From positions 79,779-143,778 of the forward strand of contig NZ_NITZ01000014.1 in the NCBI RefSeq assembly GCF_002632615.1: a DNA stretch of 64,000 nucleotides. Direction: 5' to 3'. This DNA comes from Xenorhabdus miraniensis. Lineage in GTDB: Bacteria; Pseudomonadota; Gammaproteobacteria; Enterobacterales; Enterobacteriaceae. Position numbers and translations under genes: made by a program. Shown piece by piece: positions 60,701 to 64,000 of the stretch. The notes below the pieces were generated by a model. The model searched no databases and was not told the origin of the DNA. It saw nothing but the letters and a program-made list of their open reading frames with translations. The stretch's first letter is position 1, and every line of letters starts with the position of its first letter.

Positions 60701-63700
60701 GTATGGGAAAACCGGGATCGTTATATAGCACCGCGTACGGAGTTGGAAACTCAATTGTGTGCACTCTGGCAAGATGTTTTGGGATTAGAGCGGATCGGCA
60801 TTGAGGACAACTTCTTCCGTATCGGTGGCGATTCGATTATCAGTATCCAGTTGGTTTCCAAACTGCGGCAGGCAGGTTTCTCTCTTCAGGTCAAATCGAT
60901 TTTTGAAGCACCAACAGTATCGCGTCTGGCGCAACTCCTGACACAAACAACATCCGCAGTCACCGTGGTTGCTGAGCAGGGATTATTAAGCGGGGAGTTT
61001 GATTTATTACCTATCCAGCAAGATTTCTTCAATCAAAATCTGCCATATCCGCACCATTGGAATCAGGCATTTATGTTCCGGCTTCCCGGGAATATTCAGC
61101 ACAAACATATTGCACAGGCCCTGATAGCGCTGGCAGAGCGACATGATATGTTACGTGCCCGTTTTATCAACACAGCACAGGGCTATCGTCAGTGTTACCC
61201 CGCAGGAATGCCGTTCCGGTTGCCTGAATTACTGCATTGTGATGTGAGAGAGCTGGATGAAGCTGAACGATACCAGCAACTGACCCAATGGCAGAGTGGT
61301 TTTGATTATTATGAGGGGCCTTTATGGCAAGCCGCTCACCTGACCGGATATGCCGACGGCAGTGCCCGATTATTTTTCGCCTTTCACCACCTGATTATTG
61401 ATGCCGTATCGTGGCGAATTATCGCCGAAGATATGCGCCTGCTACTACAAGGCACAACGCTGCCACCGAAAACCAGTAGTTACCGGCAATGGGTCACTGC
61501 TGTCCAACGTTATGCAGTACAGCATCAAGACGAAGTGCCCTACTGGCAGGGCGTCATGACAGGGAAAAAAAGCTATCCGGTGATGGGAGAAATCAACTCG
61601 CAACAGTTGAGCTTATCATCCGAACTGACCAGCACCCTGCTGCGTGAAGCCAATTCAGGTTATCACACTGAAATCAATGACCTATTGCTCAGCGCCCTCA
61701 CATTGGCATTGCAGACAACCTTCTCCCAACCGATGAACGCCATCATTCTTGAAGGACATGGACGGGAAACCATCGACAATACGCTGGATATCTCCGAAAC
61801 CGTTGGCTGGTTTACGACTGTGTATCCTGTTTGCCTGACCGTGCAGGATGATATTGCAGAAACCATTATTCACACCAAAGAGATGCTGCGTGCTATTCCC
61901 AATAGGGGCATTGGCTACGGTGTCTTACATCAGGCGGGATATCTGACCGGAGATTTACCTGCCATCAGCTTTAACTATCTTGGCCAATTCCTCGGCCAAT
62001 TCGGCGGTGAGACCAGACAAGCCAACCATCAGGATTGGACGCTGATCGACGATAGCTGTGGTTCAGTGATCGCCAATGAGAACGGCAGTCATTTACTGCT
62101 GGATATCAATGGTGCTGTTCAGGCGGGAAAACTGCAATTCAGCGTAATGTCCCGATTGCCATCAGACCAGACACAAATGTTTATCACGGCTTTTGAGCAA
62201 GCCCTCAATCATGTCATCGCTGCCGGTCAGAAACAGGCTCAATCGGGTGGAATGAAAACACCCAGTGATTATGAATTTAAAGCCGTTTCAATTGAACGCC
62301 TAAAACGTTTGCAGCAAAGCTATCAGGTGGAAACCCTGTACCCTGCCACCAGTTTGCAGCAAGGACTTATTTATCACCATCTGGCTCAACCACAGGATGA
62401 TGCCTATCGTGTGCAACTATTGTTGGATTATCACACCAATATCGATCTTGCCGCCTATCAACAAGCCTGGGCGCTGACTTCACTGTGCTTCCCTATCCTC
62501 AGAACCGCATTTGATTGGGAAGGGGAAATTTTACAGATTGTGACTGAGGGTCCAAGTCTTGGTCCGGCTAATTTCACCATCAAGGATATCAGTCAATTAC
62601 CAGAAGAAGAGAAGGATCGGGCAATTGAAGCGATCCAACAACATGACCGTACCCTGCCTTTTGATTTTAGTCAGCCCGGTTTAACCCGCTTTACGTTCAT
62701 CAAGCAACATGAACAGTTGGCGACAATCCTGATTACACAACACCACGCGATTATCGACGGCTGGAGTGGCCCGATTTTATTGCAGACCGTACATGAGTAT
62801 TACAACGAACTCACGCAGGGGCGCATCCCCCAAGTAGTGGTAGATAAAGCCTATCTGGCAACCCAGCAATACTATCTGGAGCATCAGGCTGAATCTGAAG
62901 CTTATTGGGCTGAGCGTAAAACGCATTTCCGGGAACCTAATGATTTGTCAGTCCTGTTAAGCCATCACGTTGATTTAACACAGATTAAAACCGTTGAAAA
63001 ACCCGCCGAACAGATGCTCACTGTACAGGGAGATTTTTATGAACAACTGAGGAGCATGTGCCGGATGCAAGGTGTTACGCTCAATGTGGTCCTGCAATTT
63101 GCCTGGCATAAATTACTGCACAGTTACACCGGGGATGAACAGACCATCGTGGGCGCCACCGTTTCCGGCCGTGATGTACCGGTGGCGGGCATTGAGTCCA
63201 GTGTCGGCTTGTATATTAATACCCTGCCGTTGATGGTGCAGTGGACTCAGGCGGACAATATCTCTGCGGTTTTACAAGACATACAGAAGGATATCGCCGC
63301 ACTCAACAGCCACAGTGCCGTATCACTCGCCAGCTTGCAGCCAGACGGAGAACGGTTATTCCATAGCCTGTTCGTCTTTGAAAACTACCCGGTTCCTGTG
63401 GTGAGCGAAAACGAGAAAGGGATTGAAAATACCCAGAAGTTCCGCCAAGCCATCGAAAAAGTGGATTATCCGTTGTCATTGATGGCCTACGAGCAGGGCG
63501 ACAGTTTAATCATAAAATTGGGTTATGGTGAAGGCTGGCTGACAGATAAACAAGTGCTGCGTTTGCTTGGTCAGCTTGAGCGCATTCTGCACGCCGTGGC
63601 CTGTGACCCACATCAGCCGCATACGTCAATCATGTTCCTTAGTGAAGAAGAGCGCCATACCTTGCTGCATACATGGAACCAGACCGATGTTTCCTACCCG

Positions 63701-64000
63701 CAGGACAAAACCCTGCAACAATTGTTTGAAGCACAGGTGGAAATCACGCCGGATAACGTGGCCCTGGTGTTTGAGGGAGAAACACTGACCTACCGCCAGC
63801 TCAACGAACGGGCGAACCAGCTAGCAAGCGCTATTCGCGAACATTACCAGCAGCAAAAAAATGCACCGCTGCAAGCCGGCACACTGATCGCCCTTTATTT
63901 TGACCGCAGTCTGGAAATGGTGATCAGTATTCTGGCCGTGCTGAAAGCGGGTGGCGCTTATGTGCCTATTTCACCGGCATATCCCGCGGAACGCGTCAAT
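57773..64000 (+). CDS. Non-ribosomal peptide synthetase, 5' part (C-A-T-E-C-A...)
   Basis: An open frame of 2076 codons that continues past the window. An N-terminal condensation domain has HHIIIDG (His145-His146, Asp150), so an acyl starter or upstream donor is expected. The first A domain (about 435-970) has YTSGTTGQPKG near 623 and NGKLD near 963; its specificity positions read D-A-W-Q-L-G-L-N-D, nearest in my memory to glutamine codes. T domain: GGDS, phosphopantetheine Ser1021. E domain (about 1077-1500): HHLIIDAVSWR, ETVGWFTTVYPV, FNYLGQF. The second C domain has HHAIIDG near 1656-1662, and a second A domain is cut at residue 2076. Product unknown. Confidence 0.93.
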   Translation, partial: MKTTEGSLNSNLYDLHPAQEDVFYEQTLHENTPLHNIGWYTLMEGEIDIVILQQAWQLLHQHIDILRLRFSINSDNEATQYLENQSNPESILFHDFSTQPDPEEKARHWMQQQVSQPINFPNEILYQISLIRIASERYYFFNKFHHIIIDGTGLLRLHEYVFKLYSCLKNGTSTTWLSGIPQYLDVIEKAKEYLNSSHYEEDKSYWYNFLAKNDIHQLTPYYQNKGSGSDELVLPSSIKADLRAFCEENKTNLLAVFSSLVTIMMSELTGQQELTFNTITHGRKTKSERNIVGMLANIYPVHCHVSDEISMIEQIKLTESALKESYHHGQFPRSHLVRIANHYGIALPNIFIFYEKLAGSTPEISQAQYHVIDGFSNIDPIAFRLKDFGHNQEITITIDYLQEYFSAQDIKKIFKRLQNLLTALLNSSSVLVSDLPVLLEQERHTLLHCWNQTNVPYPQEMILQQQFEVQAAATPDNVALIFEEETLTYRQLNERANQLAVVIRECYQQQHNATMQADTPIALYLDRSLEMVISILAVLKAGGAYVPISPEYPPERVQFILEDTGSPCVITQQRYLTTLEKCAHILPIQPALIAADDSTITKDQPAENLVPVNKSTDLAYIIYTSGTTGQPKGVELTHQNVINHLCWMQAQYPLSASDKVLQQIPYTFDASVWELIAANWFGASIVMPSPDVHKQPEVLHQLIQKTGVTVVQFVPSMLGAFCQTIRDLGQQLPDTIRYVLCGGEALTMSHVSAFRAINRGSSTLINLYGPTETTNDITHFDVTDEFSGHVPIGKAHHNTHLYVLNRNGKLSPIGAPGELYIGGAGLARGYRNRPELTAERFVENPFASAEDKANGYTRLYKTGDLVRWLPDGNLEYLGRNDFQVKIRGYRIELGEIETALSSHPQVKQAVVIDQEHAGHKALAAYLVTDETLTNDTLLEYLSALLPEYMIPASFTRIEAIPLTTNGKLDRHALPAPVWENRDRYIAPRTELETQLCALWQDVLGLERIGIEDNFFRIGGDSIISIQLVSKLRQAGFSLQVKSIFEAPTVSRLAQLLTQTTSAVTVVAEQGLLSGEFDLLPIQQDFFNQNLPYPHHWNQAFMFRLPGNIQHKHIAQALIALAERHDMLRARFINTAQGYRQCYPAGMPFRLPELLHCDVRELDEAERYQQLTQWQSGFDYYEGPLWQAAHLTGYADGSARLFFAFHHLIIDAVSWRIIAEDMRLLLQGTTLPPKTSSYRQWVTAVQRYAVQHQDEVPYWQGVMTGKKSYPVMGEINSQQLSLSSELTSTLLREANSGYHTEINDLLLSALTLALQTTFSQPMNAIILEGHGRETIDNTLDISETVGWFTTVYPVCLTVQDDIAETIIHTKEMLRAIPNRGIGYGVLHQAGYLTGDLPAISFNYLGQFLGQFGGETRQANHQDWTLIDDSCGSVIANENGSHLLLDINGAVQAGKLQFSVMSRLPSDQTQMFITAFEQALNHVIAAGQKQAQSGGMKTPSDYEFKAVSIERLKRLQQSYQVETLYPATSLQQGLIYHHLAQPQDDAYRVQLLLDYHTNIDLAAYQQAWALTSLCFPILRTAFDWEGEILQIVTEGPSLGPANFTIKDISQLPEEEKDRAIEAIQQHDRTLPFDFSQPGLTRFTFIKQHEQLATILITQHHAIIDGWSGPILLQTVHEYYNELTQGRIPQVVVDKAYLATQQYYLEHQAESEAYWAERKTHFREPNDLSVLLSHHVDLTQIKTVEKPAEQMLTVQGDFYEQLRSMCRMQGVTLNVVLQFAWHKLLHSYTGDEQTIVGATVSGRDVPVAGIESSVGLYINTLPLMVQWTQADNISAVLQDIQKDIAALNSHSAVSLASLQPDGERLFHSLFVFENYPVPVVSENEKGIENTQKFRQAIEKVDYPLSLMAYEQGDSLIIKLGYGEGWLTDKQVLRLLGQLERILHAVACDPHQPHTSIMFLSEEERHTLLHTWNQTDVSYPQDKTLQQLFEAQVEITPDNVALVFEGETLTYRQLNERANQLASAIREHYQQQKNAPLQAGTLIALYFDRSLEMVISILAVLKAGGAYVPISPAYPAERVN

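Overview
The window is a chromosomal segment of an enterobacterium, most likely Xenorhabdus or a close Morganellaceae relative. The core genes (clsA, opp, adhE, tdk, hns, galU, purU, topB, selD, sppA, gapA, dadAX, fadR, nhaB, dsbB) follow E. coli-like local orders and have enterobacterial protein lengths. The accessory material has a Xenorhabdus/Photorhabdus flavour: a PixA/AidA-type inclusion-body protein, a large NRPS and intergenic repeat pieces. Intergenic DNA is markedly AT-rich. The genus call is an inference; there is no rRNA or other decisive marker here.

Layout. 1-5.6 kb: ydbH-ynbE-ydbL envelope lipid-transport operon (minus), then clsA and yciU (plus). 5.7-14.3 kb: oppF-D-C-B with two tandem oppA paralogues and ychE (all minus). 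14.8-24.8 kb: adhE, tdk, hns, a galU-ugd-epimerase UDP-sugar operon, ychJ and purU. 24.9-25.3 kb: a single tRNA-Tyr gene with a tyrT-like stringent promoter and a downstream partial copy of its 3' end, recalling the E. coli rtT repeat. 25.4-35.3 kb: a LysR-type regulator, xthA, topB-selD-ydjA, sppA, ansA, pncA. 35.3-37.3 kb: a small scar island with hairpins, a LecA-like lectin remnant, IS1 and IS3 transposase remnants and an intact PixA-like gene. 37.3-49.1 kb: yeaC, msrB, gapA, yeaD, mipA, dadX-dadA, an inserted TacA/TacT-type toxin-antitoxin pair, fadR, nhaB, dsbB.

49.2-55.8 kb holds the most interesting locus. A 1865-residue invasin/intimin-like inverse autotransporter is preceded by a segment of about 290 bp bounded by 25-bp inverted repeats (23/25 identical, 19-bp perfect core), and a FimB-like tyrosine recombinase lies immediately beyond it. 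The distal repeat is embedded in the 3' end of the recombinase reading frame. Inversion would therefore flip the putative adhesin promoter and also replace the recombinase C-terminal tail. I infer a phase-variable adhesin switch whose recombinase is itself edited by switching.

56.2-64 kb: a DUF333 lipoprotein, an EmrE-like efflux protein, a long AT-rich regulatory stretch with a 15-bp palindrome resembling a Fur box, and the start of a large NRPS (C-A-T-E-C-A...) that runs off the right edge of the window.
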